64,000 nucleotides of DNA, from assembly GCA_963674895.2 (NCBI GenBank), contig CAXXCY010000002.1, positions 434,001 through 498,000 of the forward strand, given 5' to 3'. This document shows, one piece after another, positions 56,880 to 64,000 of the stretch. The stretch is from CAXXOK01 sp963674895. GTDB taxonomy: Bacteria; Bacillota; Clostridia; Christensenellales; Aristaeellaceae. The notes under the pieces were generated by a model. The model was given only the letters and a program-made list of their open reading frames with translations, was not told the DNA's origin and ran no database searches. The stretch's first letter is position 1. Each line of letters begins with the position of its first letter. The position numbers and the translations under genes are program-made.

Positions 56880-58253
56880 CTATCGCACCAGTTCTTTCTC
56901 CTTGCTCTTCTGCCCATGGGAATTGGCCCACAGTTCGTCGGCGACGGGCGCCCATTTGGCGGCGGGTTCCCGGCACTTGCCGGTCAGGTCGCGCACGCCC
57001 TCGGGATACTGCAGGTCGGTGGATTTCGCGCCGGAGGCTTCCACGGCCTGCACCAGCTTGCCCGGATTGTCCAGAAGCGGGCAGGGGCGCAGGTGGTTCT
57101 CGTTCCAGGGGATGCCCGTCTGGTAGGCTTTGAACAGCGGGCTTTGCAGCGCTTCCAGCAGCGTTTTATCGCGGATGTTGCAATCGGAATAATGGATAAA
57201 GGCGCAGGGCTCGTAATCGCCGTTGGCGTTGATGTGCAGGTAGCTTTTCCCGCCCGCGATACAGCCGCGGGTGAACTCGCCGTCGTTCCAGAAGTCCAGC
57301 GCGAAGAGCGGCTTGGTTTTGCGGAAGGCGCGCACCTGGCGGTACATGAATTCCCGCTGCTCGGGCGTGACCAGCAATTCGGGTACGGCGCCTTTGCCGA
57401 TCGGGATATAGGTAAACAGCCAGCAATACTTCGCGCCCCAAGCGATCATCTGATCGAAGTACGCTTCCGAGCCGACGGCTTCCACGTTCTGGCGCGTATA
57501 GCAGCAGGAGACGCCGAACAGCTGCTTGTGTTTCCGGAGCAGGGCCATCGCCTGTTCCACCCTGGCGAAGGTGCCCTTGCCGCGGCGGGCGTCGGTCTGG
57601 GATTCAAACCCCTCCACGCTGATGGTCGGCGCGAAATTCCGGACCCGCTTCATATCCTTGACGAACGCCTCGTCGATCAGCGTGCCGTTGGTGAACGCCA
57701 GAAACTGGCAGTCCGGGTGCGCCTCGCACAGGCGGATGATATCCTTCTTGCGCACCAGCGGCTCGCCGCCGGAATAGATGAAAAAATACGTTCCCAGCTC
57801 GTTCGCCTGGTTGATGATATGATTAAGCTCCTCGTAGCTCATGCTCATCTGGCTGCCGTATTCGGCCGCCCAGCAGCCGACGCAGCTCAGGTTGCAGGCC
57901 GAGGTGGGGTCCATCAGAATGGCCCAGGGGATATTGCAGCCGTAGGTTTTCATGTACTCCGTCCGGCGCACCTTTCCGGCAAAGCTGGCGTTGACGACGA
58001 AATTGTGCAGGACGGATTTCAGCACCCTGTGATCGACGTCCCTGCACAGGCCGAGGATGAATTGGTTCCATACGTTGTCCGGATCCGACGCGATGGGGCG
58101 AACGGCCCGGATCACGTTTGCGTTCGCCTTGGTTTTATCAAATTTTTCCGCCCAGTCCACAAGCCTTGGGAAGTTCTTGACGGGCGATTTCAATACCTGG
58201 GAGATCGCGATATCCAGAGCCTTGGCTTCTACTTTGTTCAGGTGCGTTTTCAT
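56880..58253 (-). CDS. Radical SAM protein with SPASM-like C-terminal region
   Basis: ATG 58253 with AAGGAGC upstream. The 457-residue product has an N-terminal helical region of about 105 residues, then a radical SAM domain with the cluster motif CNLSCVGCW near 127, FIYSGGEPLVRK near 163 (SAM-binding GGEP), TNGTLIDEAF and ISVEGFESQTDARRGKGTF (core SVEGFESQTDARRG). The C-terminal part contains CIAGGKSYLHINANGDYEPCAFIHYSDCN, cited by INANGDYEPCAF, a SPASM-type auxiliary cluster region, and a late CPLLDNPG. SPASM enzymes mature peptides or modify heme-like or sugar substrates. No precursor peptide gene is seen nearby, so the substrate is unknown. Confidence 0.88.
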   Translation of the reverse strand: MKTHLNKVEAKALDIAISQVLKSPVKNFPRLVDWAEKFDKTKANANVIRAVRPIASDPDNVWNQFILGLCRDVDHRVLKSVLHNFVVNASFAGKVRRTEYMKTYGCNIPWAILMDPTSACNLSCVGCWAAEYGSQMSMSYEELNHIINQANELGTYFFIYSGGEPLVRKKDIIRLCEAHPDCQFLAFTNGTLIDEAFVKDMKRVRNFAPTISVEGFESQTDARRGKGTFARVEQAMALLRKHKQLFGVSCCYTRQNVEAVGSEAYFDQMIAWGAKYCWLFTYIPIGKGAVPELLVTPEQREFMYRQVRAFRKTKPLFALDFWNDGEFTRGCIAGGKSYLHINANGDYEPCAFIHYSDCNIRDKTLLEALQSPLFKAYQTGIPWNENHLRPCPLLDNPGKLVQAVEASGAKSTDLQYPEGVRDLTGKCREPAAKWAPVADELWANSHGQKSKEKELVR

Positions 58254-58590
58254 GCGGTGCTCCTTTCTTGGCATTCAAACAGGATCGGCTTGTGCGGATG
58301 CGTTTGCCCGCGCTATGTACGCGCGTTATGCGAAGCGTATGCGGAGTCTCCCGTGCGGAAAACCCGCCCAACGGTCATGCGGGCGTAAATGATTCCGTGC
58401 GGCAGATGATATTTCTCTACAATATCGATCGTGCTGTATATGGATGATCGGTCTTTCGCGCTTTTAGGAGGGGACGTCGGTTCTCCCGGTTTTATCTTTT
58501 ATGATGATATATTATGCACGGAACGCATGAATCCTCTTTCCGCGGACAAAGATCATCCGCCGTTTACGAAGATTTGACATGCTTTTTACA
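58254..58590. other. Intergenic stretch between the GH51 and radical SAM genes
   Basis: Both flanking genes are on the minus strand, so these 337 bases carry the 5' region of the radical SAM gene and the 3' region of the arabinofuranosidase gene. I see no reading frame with support, no strong terminator and no clear -35/-10 pair. Confidence 0.4.
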
Positions 58591-60060
58591 TTACGGAGCG
58601 AGCGTGATTTCCGTCACGCTGCAGGGCGGCAGCGTGCAGGTGACGCCGTCCGCCGAGAGGCGGAGTTCCCCAAGCGTCCGGATGGCGACGGGCTGGTTTT
58701 CAAAATCGTTATATGCGTTCATCCTGCCCGTCAGTACGCGCCCCCGCACGCTGCGAATCCCCGTGCCCGGCAGCAGGCGCACCTCGGCGGGTGCATCCAC
58801 CGCCGTGTTCGAGACGGTGACCGTGAGGACGCCGTCCCGCGTGGACGCCGTCAGGCTGAGCTTGGGCACCTGCCAGCTGCCGGTTCCGATCATCGCGGGC
58901 GCGGCTTCGTGCGCCACCAGCGCGGCGTCCTGGTGCGCCCGGTAGAGGTCGAACACATGGTAGGTGGGTGTGAGCGCCATTTTGCCGCCCTCGGTGAGGA
59001 TCATGGCCTGCAAAACGTTCACGGTCTGGGCGAGGTTTGCCATCACGATGCGGCTGCAGTGCCTGTTGAAGATATCCAGCGTCAGCGACGCGACCAGCGC
59101 GTCCCGCATGGTGTTTTGCTGGTAGAGGAACCCGGGGCTGGTGTCCGGCTCCACGTTATGCCAGCAGCCCCACTCGTCCACGATCAGGCCGATCCGGTGC
59201 CCGGGGTCGTATCGGTCCATGATTTCCAGATGCCTTGTGATCAGCTCGTCCATGAAAAGCGCTCTGTGCAGCGTCTGGTAATAGAGCGTCTCGTCGAATT
59301 CCGTCGCGCTGCCCTTGTCCTGCCAGTCGCCCGTCGGCACGGTATAGTAGTGCAGCGTAAGCGCGTCCATCAACGGGCCCGCCATGCGCATCAGCGTGTC
59401 GGTCCAGGTGTAATCGCCGGCGTTCGCGCCGCAGGCGATCTTATACGGCTTGCGGCCGCCGTAATTGCGGCAATAGGTCTGGTAACGCCGGTACTCGTTT
59501 GCGTAGTATTCGGGCAGCATATGGCCGCCGCAGCCCCAGCTCTCGTTGCCAACGCCCCAGTATTTTACCCGGAAAGGCGCTTTTCTCCCGTTGTCCCAGC
59601 GCCTTTTGACGACCGTGGAATCGCCGTCGCTGTTTATGTACTCCACCCATTCGGCCATTTCGCGCACAGTGCCGGAACCGACGTTGAGGTTGATATACGG
59701 CTCGCAGCCGATCTGCGCGCACAGCTCCAGAAACTCGTGCGTGCCGAAAGAGTTGTCCTCCACCACACCGCCCCAGTGCGTGTTCACCATGCGCTTGCGG
59801 CTCTCTTTGGGGCCGACGCCGTCCTCCCAGTGGTATTCGTCTGCGAAGCAGCCGCCCGGCCAGCGGAGCACGGGCACGCGGATGTGCTTCAAAGCTGCGA
59901 CCACGTCGGCGCGCATGCCGTTCACGTTGGGAATGTCGGAATCTCCGCCCACGTACAGCCCCTGGTAAACGCACCGGCCCAGGTGTTCGGAAAAATGCCC
60001 GTAAATATTCCGGCTGACGGTTCCCAATTCCCGGTCCGGGTGCAGCATGATATCGATCAT
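58591..60060 (-). CDS. GH51 alpha-L-arabinofuranosidase
   Basis: The 489-residue enzyme releases arabinose from arabinan, arabinoxylan or their oligomers. The GH51 pattern begins HPDRELGTVSRNIYGHFSEHLGRCVYQGLYV (core NIYGHFSEHLGRC) and includes LRWPGGCFADEYHWEDGVGP (core RWPGGCFADEYHW). The acid/base Glu is in WGVGNESWGCGG near residue 174 and the nucleophile Glu in IGLIVDEWGCWHN near 292. No signal peptide is present, so the enzyme acts on imported oligosaccharides, in agreement with the sugar importer genes nearby. GAGAGGAAG precedes the ATG. It ends with a beta-sandwich C-terminal domain. Confidence 0.95.
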   Translation of the reverse strand: MIDIMLHPDRELGTVSRNIYGHFSEHLGRCVYQGLYVGGDSDIPNVNGMRADVVAALKHIRVPVLRWPGGCFADEYHWEDGVGPKESRKRMVNTHWGGVVEDNSFGTHEFLELCAQIGCEPYINLNVGSGTVREMAEWVEYINSDGDSTVVKRRWDNGRKAPFRVKYWGVGNESWGCGGHMLPEYYANEYRRYQTYCRNYGGRKPYKIACGANAGDYTWTDTLMRMAGPLMDALTLHYYTVPTGDWQDKGSATEFDETLYYQTLHRALFMDELITRHLEIMDRYDPGHRIGLIVDEWGCWHNVEPDTSPGFLYQQNTMRDALVASLTLDIFNRHCSRIVMANLAQTVNVLQAMILTEGGKMALTPTYHVFDLYRAHQDAALVAHEAAPAMIGTGSWQVPKLSLTASTRDGVLTVTVSNTAVDAPAEVRLLPGTGIRSVRGRVLTGRMNAYNDFENQPVAIRTLGELRLSADGVTCTLPPCSVTEITLAP

Positions 60061-60110
60061 CGGCGTCTTCCTCTCTTTAGCGGCGGTTCAACCGGCCCGC
60101 CATCCTCCGT

Positions 60111-61055
60111 TTAAAGATCCGGCGCTTCCCAGCCGCGGTACTGCACGATGCTCTGCGGCCGCTGCGGCTTGACGCCCGGCTGCTCGGGATTGCGGTACTG
60201 GCGGGGCGTGACGCCGATCATCTGCTGAAAGCAGCGGTTGAAGCTGGACACCGACACGAACCCCACGGATTCGGCGATGCTCAGGATCGCCTGGTCGGTC
60301 GTCTGCAGCATGGTGCAGGCTCGGGAAATCCGGGTCTGGTTGATGAAGTTATGGGGATTGCTCCCCATGATGGATAAAAACAGCCGCCGGAAATGCGTCG
60401 TGGACAGGTGGCACATGTCCGCCAGCTCGTCCACGGCGATTCTGCGCATATACTGTTCGTTGATGTGGTTGAGCGCGGGCGTGAGCACCAGCGTATCCCT
60501 GTGCTTCTTGACGGGCGGGGTATTGGCGCTGGCCTTCAGCGCGCGCGTGATCTCAAAAAACAGGGAAACGAGCAGCCCTCTGGTGGATTCCTGGTAGTGC
60601 GGCTGCTGGGTTTTCAGCTCGTCGATGATGGAGGACGCAAGAAAGCGGATCTTGGGGTACTCCTCGCCCTGGAACAGGTGGATGAAGCTCTGCGGGCTGA
60701 AGGAGGAAAGCTCGAAATCCTCCTCCGTGTGCAGGGCTTCGGACAGCAGCTCGCGCATGTCCACGAACAGGTAGCTCCACAGGCTGGTCATGCCGCGGGA
60801 GGAATAGGTGGTGTGTGGCACGTGCCTGGGCAGCAGCGTAACGTCCCCGGCGTGGAAGGCGTGGGGCTCGTCGCGCACCAGCAGCGTGCCCGAGTTCGTG
60901 TGGCAAACGCCGATTTCCATGCAGTTGTGGAAGTGCAGGCGTTTGCTTTTAATATCGGAAATATGCCACTGCTCGCCGTCCAGCAAAAGCGCTGGAAAAT
61001 CGACGTTCAGCTCATATACCCGGTATTCGATTACCTGGCGCGCGCGTCTGGCCAT
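60111..61055 (-). CDS. AraC-family transcriptional regulator
   Basis: The 314-residue product has an N-terminal cupin-like sensor (LHFHNCMEIGVCHTNSGTLL-type, core HFHNCMEIG; LLPRHVPHTTYS) and a C-terminal double helix-turn-helix (about 195-290) with AVDELADMCHLSTTHFRRLF and SIAESVGFVSVSSFNRCFQQMIGVTPRQYR (core GFVSVSSFNRCF). It is divergent from the LplB/LplC/binding-protein operon and upstream of the arabinofuranosidase gene on its own strand. It probably senses arabinose or an arabino-oligosaccharide and activates both. Confidence 0.92.
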   Translation of the reverse strand: MARRARQVIEYRVYELNVDFPALLLDGEQWHISDIKSKRLHFHNCMEIGVCHTNSGTLLVRDEPHAFHAGDVTLLPRHVPHTTYSSRGMTSLWSYLFVDMRELLSEALHTEEDFELSSFSPQSFIHLFQGEEYPKIRFLASSIIDELKTQQPHYQESTRGLLVSLFFEITRALKASANTPPVKKHRDTLVLTPALNHINEQYMRRIAVDELADMCHLSTTHFRRLFLSIMGSNPHNFINQTRISRACTMLQTTDQAILSIAESVGFVSVSSFNRCFQQMIGVTPRQYRNPEQPGVKPQRPQSIVQYRGWEAPDL

Positions 61056-61320
61056 CGCGGTCCCTCCCTACCGGATACTGTACCAGAACGAGTGGGCAAT
61101 TTCAACCATCTATATTTCAGAATTTCGCATTGGGATGGTTGATGTGGCGTGAATATGGGAGAATACGCTACAGAATTGCCATCAAGCGAAAAATAAAAAG
61201 TCGTTTATGCACAATTATTGGTTGATATTCGATGGATTCTGAGTGCCGGTATCGGTATAGTAGATTCATCACAAAGAAGATGATTTTTTGCCCGCTGTCT
61301 GTTTGTTGGAGGCAACCCCT

Positions 61321-62280
61321 TTGAAAGAACGACAACCGGCCGTCCGCCGCGCCCGCCAGGGACTGGCTGCGCGCAGCCTGCGAAGCGCCATACGGCGCGA
61401 TTGGCAGCTGTACCTGCTGCTGTCGCTGCCGGTTGCGTTCGTTATCCTTTTCAAGTACGCCGCCTATCCGGGCCTGCGAATCGCGTTTATGAACTACAAG
61501 CCCGCCAGGGGGTTTTCCGGCAGCGAATACGTGGGCTTCGAGGTGTTTGCAAAAATCTTCCGCGACGCGGATTTCCTGCGGGCGCTGAAGAACTCGCTGG
61601 CGTTCAACTTTCTGGACCTTGCGATCGGCTTCCCCGTTCCCATCATTCTGGCGCTGATGCTCAACGAGCTCAGGTACAAACGTTTCAAAAAGCTTTCGCA
61701 AACCGTGTTGTACCTGCCGCATTTCTTAAGCTGGGTCATCATCGCGAGCGTCTCCTACACGCTGTTCCGGCCTACGACGGGGCTTGTGAACATCGCGCTG
61801 ATGGACGCAGGGTGGATTGACAAGGGCATCCCGTTTCTGACGGAAAAGCTCCACTGGGCCGTCACCTACCTGCTGATGGCCGTGTGGCAGAACATGGGCT
61901 GGGGGACCATCCTGTATCTGGCGGCCATCACCGGCATCAATGCGGAACTCTACGAGGCGGCGACCGTGGACGGCGCCAGCCGCCTGCGCAAAATGTGGCA
62001 CGTCACCCTGCCCGGCATCCGGCCCACCATGGTCACGCTGCTGATCCTCAACCTGGGCCGCATTATGCTTTCCAATTACGAACGCCTGTCCTCCTTCGGC
62101 AACGTGCTGGTGAAGGATTACCAGTACCAGCTGGCCATCTATATCTACGAAAAGGGCCTGGCCGGGGGGAACTTCTCCAAAGCGACGGCCGTGGGTCTGT
62201 TCCAGTCGCTGCTCGGGTTCATCCTCGTGCTCGCCGCCGACCGCTTCGCCAAAAGCCTTGGCGAAAACGGCCTGATATAG
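61321..62280 (+). CDS. lplB: LplB-type permease of a CUT1 sugar ABC importer
   Basis: TTG at 61321 is chosen for the GGAGG eight bases upstream. The 319-residue protein has six membrane segments starting near residue 32 (WQLYLLLSLPVAFVILFKY) and the EAA loop EAATVDGASRLRKMWHVTLPGI (core EAATVDGASRLRKMW) that contacts the shared ATPase. LplB-type permeases belong to the importers with YtcQ/LplA binding proteins, known for oligosaccharide uptake such as arabino- or xylo-oligomers. No ATPase gene is visible; CUT1 importers often use one MsmX-type ATPase encoded elsewhere. The AraC and GH51 genes alongside suggest arabinose oligosaccharides. Confidence 0.9.
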   Translation: MKERQPAVRRARQGLAARSLRSAIRRDWQLYLLLSLPVAFVILFKYAAYPGLRIAFMNYKPARGFSGSEYVGFEVFAKIFRDADFLRALKNSLAFNFLDLAIGFPVPIILALMLNELRYKRFKKLSQTVLYLPHFLSWVIIASVSYTLFRPTTGLVNIALMDAGWIDKGIPFLTEKLHWAVTYLLMAVWQNMGWGTILYLAAITGINAELYEAATVDGASRLRKMWHVTLPGIRPTMVTLLILNLGRIMLSNYERLSSFGNVLVKDYQYQLAIYIYEKGLAGGNFSKATAVGLFQSLLGFILVLAADRFAKSLGENGLI

Positions 62281-62319
62281 GTAAATGCTGAACAATGCCC
62301 ATACACGCTGGCGACCGTA

Positions 62320-62530
62320 TGTCCGCCATCTTGGGTCTCCGGATTTGCCCACTCGGTTTTTATAGTCGCCTCACTTCCTGCCGGTCGCGATGCTCGTTAA
62401 AACCTCCCATCCTCGGTTCGCTTTCGGCTACGCCGAAGCTGCCACTGGCGGCATGCCCTCCTCGGATGCCCGACGTAGCGCTGCTACTACTTCGGATTTT
62501 CAGAACCCAACCTGGTAAAAATCCGATTCG
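62320..62530. repeat. Dispersed repeat, family 2, copy B, inside the importer operon
   Basis: This block fills the 300-base gap between the two permease genes. It includes CCACTCGGTTT, GTCGCC, AAAACCTCCCAT, GGTTCGCTTTCGGCTACGCCGAAGC (hairpin CTTTCGG-CTA-CGCCGAAG; core TTCGGCTACGCCGAA), then TGCCACTGGCGGCA and a GTAGCGCTGCTAC palindrome. It aligns with 56626-56745. As it lies between co-directional genes it must be transcribed with them. Confidence 0.65.
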
Positions 62531-62580
62531 CCATCATGCACGTTCTTTATTCATCATTTACCTAAGGAGGTGGTGCCGGA

Positions 62581-63489
62581 ATGAATACAACGCAAGTTAA
62601 TCATATGCGCGGCACCACCGGTATGAAGATGCGCACGACGGCCGGGGACATCGTCATCATCCTGGTGATCGTGATCCTCTGCCTGACCTGTGTCGTGCCG
62701 TTTGTCCATATCGCCGTGAAATCCATTTCCGGCAACTCCGCGGTGCTTGCCAAGCAGGTGACGCTGCTTCCCAGGGATATCACCTTCGAAGCCTATTCCA
62801 CCATCTTTCAGGACGGACAGCTGACCCACTCGATGCTCTATACCGTGCTCGTGACCGCGTTGTTTACGGTCATCGGCATGATCCTGACCATCTGCGCGGC
62901 CTATCCGCTGTCGCGCAGGCGCCTGCCGGGCCGCAACTTCATCTCCCTGATGATCCTGTTCACCCTGTACTTTTACGCCGGGCTGATTCCCGAGTACCTG
63001 CTCTTAAAGAAACTCGACCTGATCAACAAAATGTGGGTTCTGGTACTGCCGCTGTCGTTCTCCCCGTTCAACATGCTGATCATGAAAACCTTTATCCAGT
63101 CTACCATCCCCGACAGCCTGGAGGAGGCCGCGTTTCTGGACGGCGCGTCGAACTTCCAGATCCTCTTCCGGATTATCCTTCCGCTGAGCAAGCCGATCCT
63201 CGCGACGCTGTCGCTGTTTTACGCGGTCGGCCGCTGGAATGCCTACGCCGACGCGAAGTACTTTATCACGACGAAAGCCCTCCAGCCTATCCAGTACCTC
63301 CTGAGCAACATGGTGCTCAACTCGGGCGCAGATGCCATCAGTATTTCGGAGGGCATGGCAGTGCAGTCCACGCCCGAAGTCCTGCAGGCCGCCATGGTGA
63401 TGTTTGCGACGCTTCCCATTATCTGTATCTATCCCTTCGTACAGAAATACTTCGTCAAGGGTGTAATGATCGGCGCAGTGAAAGGCTGA
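62581..63489 (+). CDS. lplC: LplC-type permease of a CUT1 sugar ABC importer
   Basis: The 302-residue protein has six membrane segments and the EAA loop EEAAFLDGASNFQILFRIILP (core EEAAFLDGASNFQIL) near residue 180, with the ending IYPFVQKYFVKGVMIGAVKG (core KYFVKGVMIGAVKG) that is highly conserved in LplC/YtcP proteins. It pairs with the LplB-type permease. AGGAGGTG lies ahead of the ATG. The 300-base gap before it, holding a repeat, is unusual for this operon type. Confidence 0.93.
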   Translation: MNTTQVNHMRGTTGMKMRTTAGDIVIILVIVILCLTCVVPFVHIAVKSISGNSAVLAKQVTLLPRDITFEAYSTIFQDGQLTHSMLYTVLVTALFTVIGMILTICAAYPLSRRRLPGRNFISLMILFTLYFYAGLIPEYLLLKKLDLINKMWVLVLPLSFSPFNMLIMKTFIQSTIPDSLEEAAFLDGASNFQILFRIILPLSKPILATLSLFYAVGRWNAYADAKYFITTKALQPIQYLLSNMVLNSGADAISISEGMAVQSTPEVLQAAMVMFATLPIICIYPFVQKYFVKGVMIGAVKG

Positions 63490-63524
63490 TCATTAACATA
63501 AAAAACAAAAAGGAGAGAACATTC

Positions 63525-64000
63525 ATGAAGAAATGGTTTACGACACTGCTTGCTCTGGCACTGGTGCTGGGCATGCTGGCGCCCGTATCCGCGCTTGCCG
63601 CAGAAGTAACGGCGCCCGCGGGCGGCACCATAGCGGCCGAACCCTTTGCCCAGAGGGTATCCATCACCATTCCCGTCTACGACCGTTCCAAGGAAGGCTA
63701 TCCCGCCGTGGATAATAACTATTGGACGCAGTGGGTGCAAAAAGAGTTCGGCGATGTGTACAACATCGATGTGAAGTACGTCGCCATCCCCCGCGGAGAC
63801 GTGATGACCAAGTACGCGCTGCTCATCGCGGCCGGCGAAACCCCCACCATCCTGATGGAGTACGACTATCCCAAGGTAGCGCAGTGGGCCAACGACGGAG
63901 CCATGCAGGTGATCGACCTGGATGCGTTCGCCCAGGTCGCCCCCACCTACTACCAGGCGATGGTGAACAACGATCAGCTCAACTACACCGACATCAACGG
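63525..64000 (+). CDS. Sugar-binding lipoprotein-like component of the importer (5' part only)
   Basis: ATG 63525 with AAGGAGAG upstream. 158 codons are visible before the window ends, about a quarter of a normal 500-560-residue LplA/YtcQ protein. The signal peptide is MKKWFTTLLALALVLGMLAPVSALAA, cited by LLALALVLGML, with no lipobox Cys, so cleavage by signal peptidase I after ALAA is likely. The mature start includes VSITIPVYDRSKEGYPAVDN and the NIDVKYVAIPRGDV and AAGETPTILMEYD segments that are typical for the family. It completes the LplBC importer set. Confidence 0.88.
   Translation, partial: MKKWFTTLLALALVLGMLAPVSALAAEVTAPAGGTIAAEPFAQRVSITIPVYDRSKEGYPAVDNNYWTQWVQKEFGDVYNIDVKYVAIPRGDVMTKYALLIAAGETPTILMEYDYPKVAQWANDGAMQVIDLDAFAQVAPTYYQAMVNNDQLNYTDIN

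Overview
The window is a stretch of a moderately GC-rich, anaerobic Firmicutes chromosome. I infer Clostridia, possibly Christensenellales, but nothing here fixes the taxonomy. The supporting signs are AGGAGG-type ribosome binding sites, a Gram-positive LexA box, CCA-encoding tRNAs, lipoprotein signal peptides, a Rex-controlled trimeric [FeFe] hydrogenase and LplBC-type sugar importers.

Layout. (1) 88-3393: a secreted BspA-like leucine-rich-repeat protein and a LysR regulator. (2) 3540-11251: one catabolic operon, divergent from the LysR gene, with a 2-hydroxyacid dehydrogenase, a TctBAC tricarboxylate transporter, a PIG-L/GalB-like hydratase, a PrpF/GalD-like tautomerase, an Ldh-family dehydrogenase and an RraA/GalC-like aldolase. 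Together these look like the lower half of the oxalomesaconate (gallate/protocatechuate 4,5-cleavage) route without any ring-cleaving oxygenase. (3) 11401-24976: a candidate 13.6-kb island bounded by a tRNA-Leu gene and a copy of that tRNA's 3' end. It carries a Gram-positive Pel-type exopolysaccharide operon (PelD, E, A-like, F, G) that continues into CotH kinase, VTC, DUF4956 and DUF4832 genes. (4) 24957-25690: seven tRNA genes on the minus strand behind one strong promoter. (5) 25905-30098: UDP-GlcNAc 2-epimerase, then btuFCD-type cobalamin uptake under a cobalamin riboswitch. (6) 30310-33821: a second VTC-DUF4956 pair with a large surface lipoprotein, and a VOC protein. (7) 33895-37214: two small secreted proteins with duplicated promoters and leaders, beside a two-component system. 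(8) 37539-38180: ribosomal protein bL25. (9) 38304-46401: rex-hydC-hydB-hydA, a sensory hydrogenase and a SpoIIE-type phosphatase, with a Rex operator over the promoter. (10) 46451-47443: a DUF1848 radical-SAM-like gene under a perfect LexA box. (11) 47595-50254: a polar amino acid ABC importer. (12) 50654-56623: ABC1 kinase, Lrp-LysE pair, acyltransferase-like protein and GPH symporter. (13) 56880-64000: a radical SAM/SPASM-like protein, GH51 arabinofuranosidase, AraC regulator and an LplB/LplC/solute-binding importer cut off by the window end.

Two families of dispersed, hairpin-rich intergenic repeats recur at 38236, 47505, 56626, 56750 and 62320. Copies differ by paired changes that keep the stems. 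All functions are inferred from motifs and gene context; no database search was possible.
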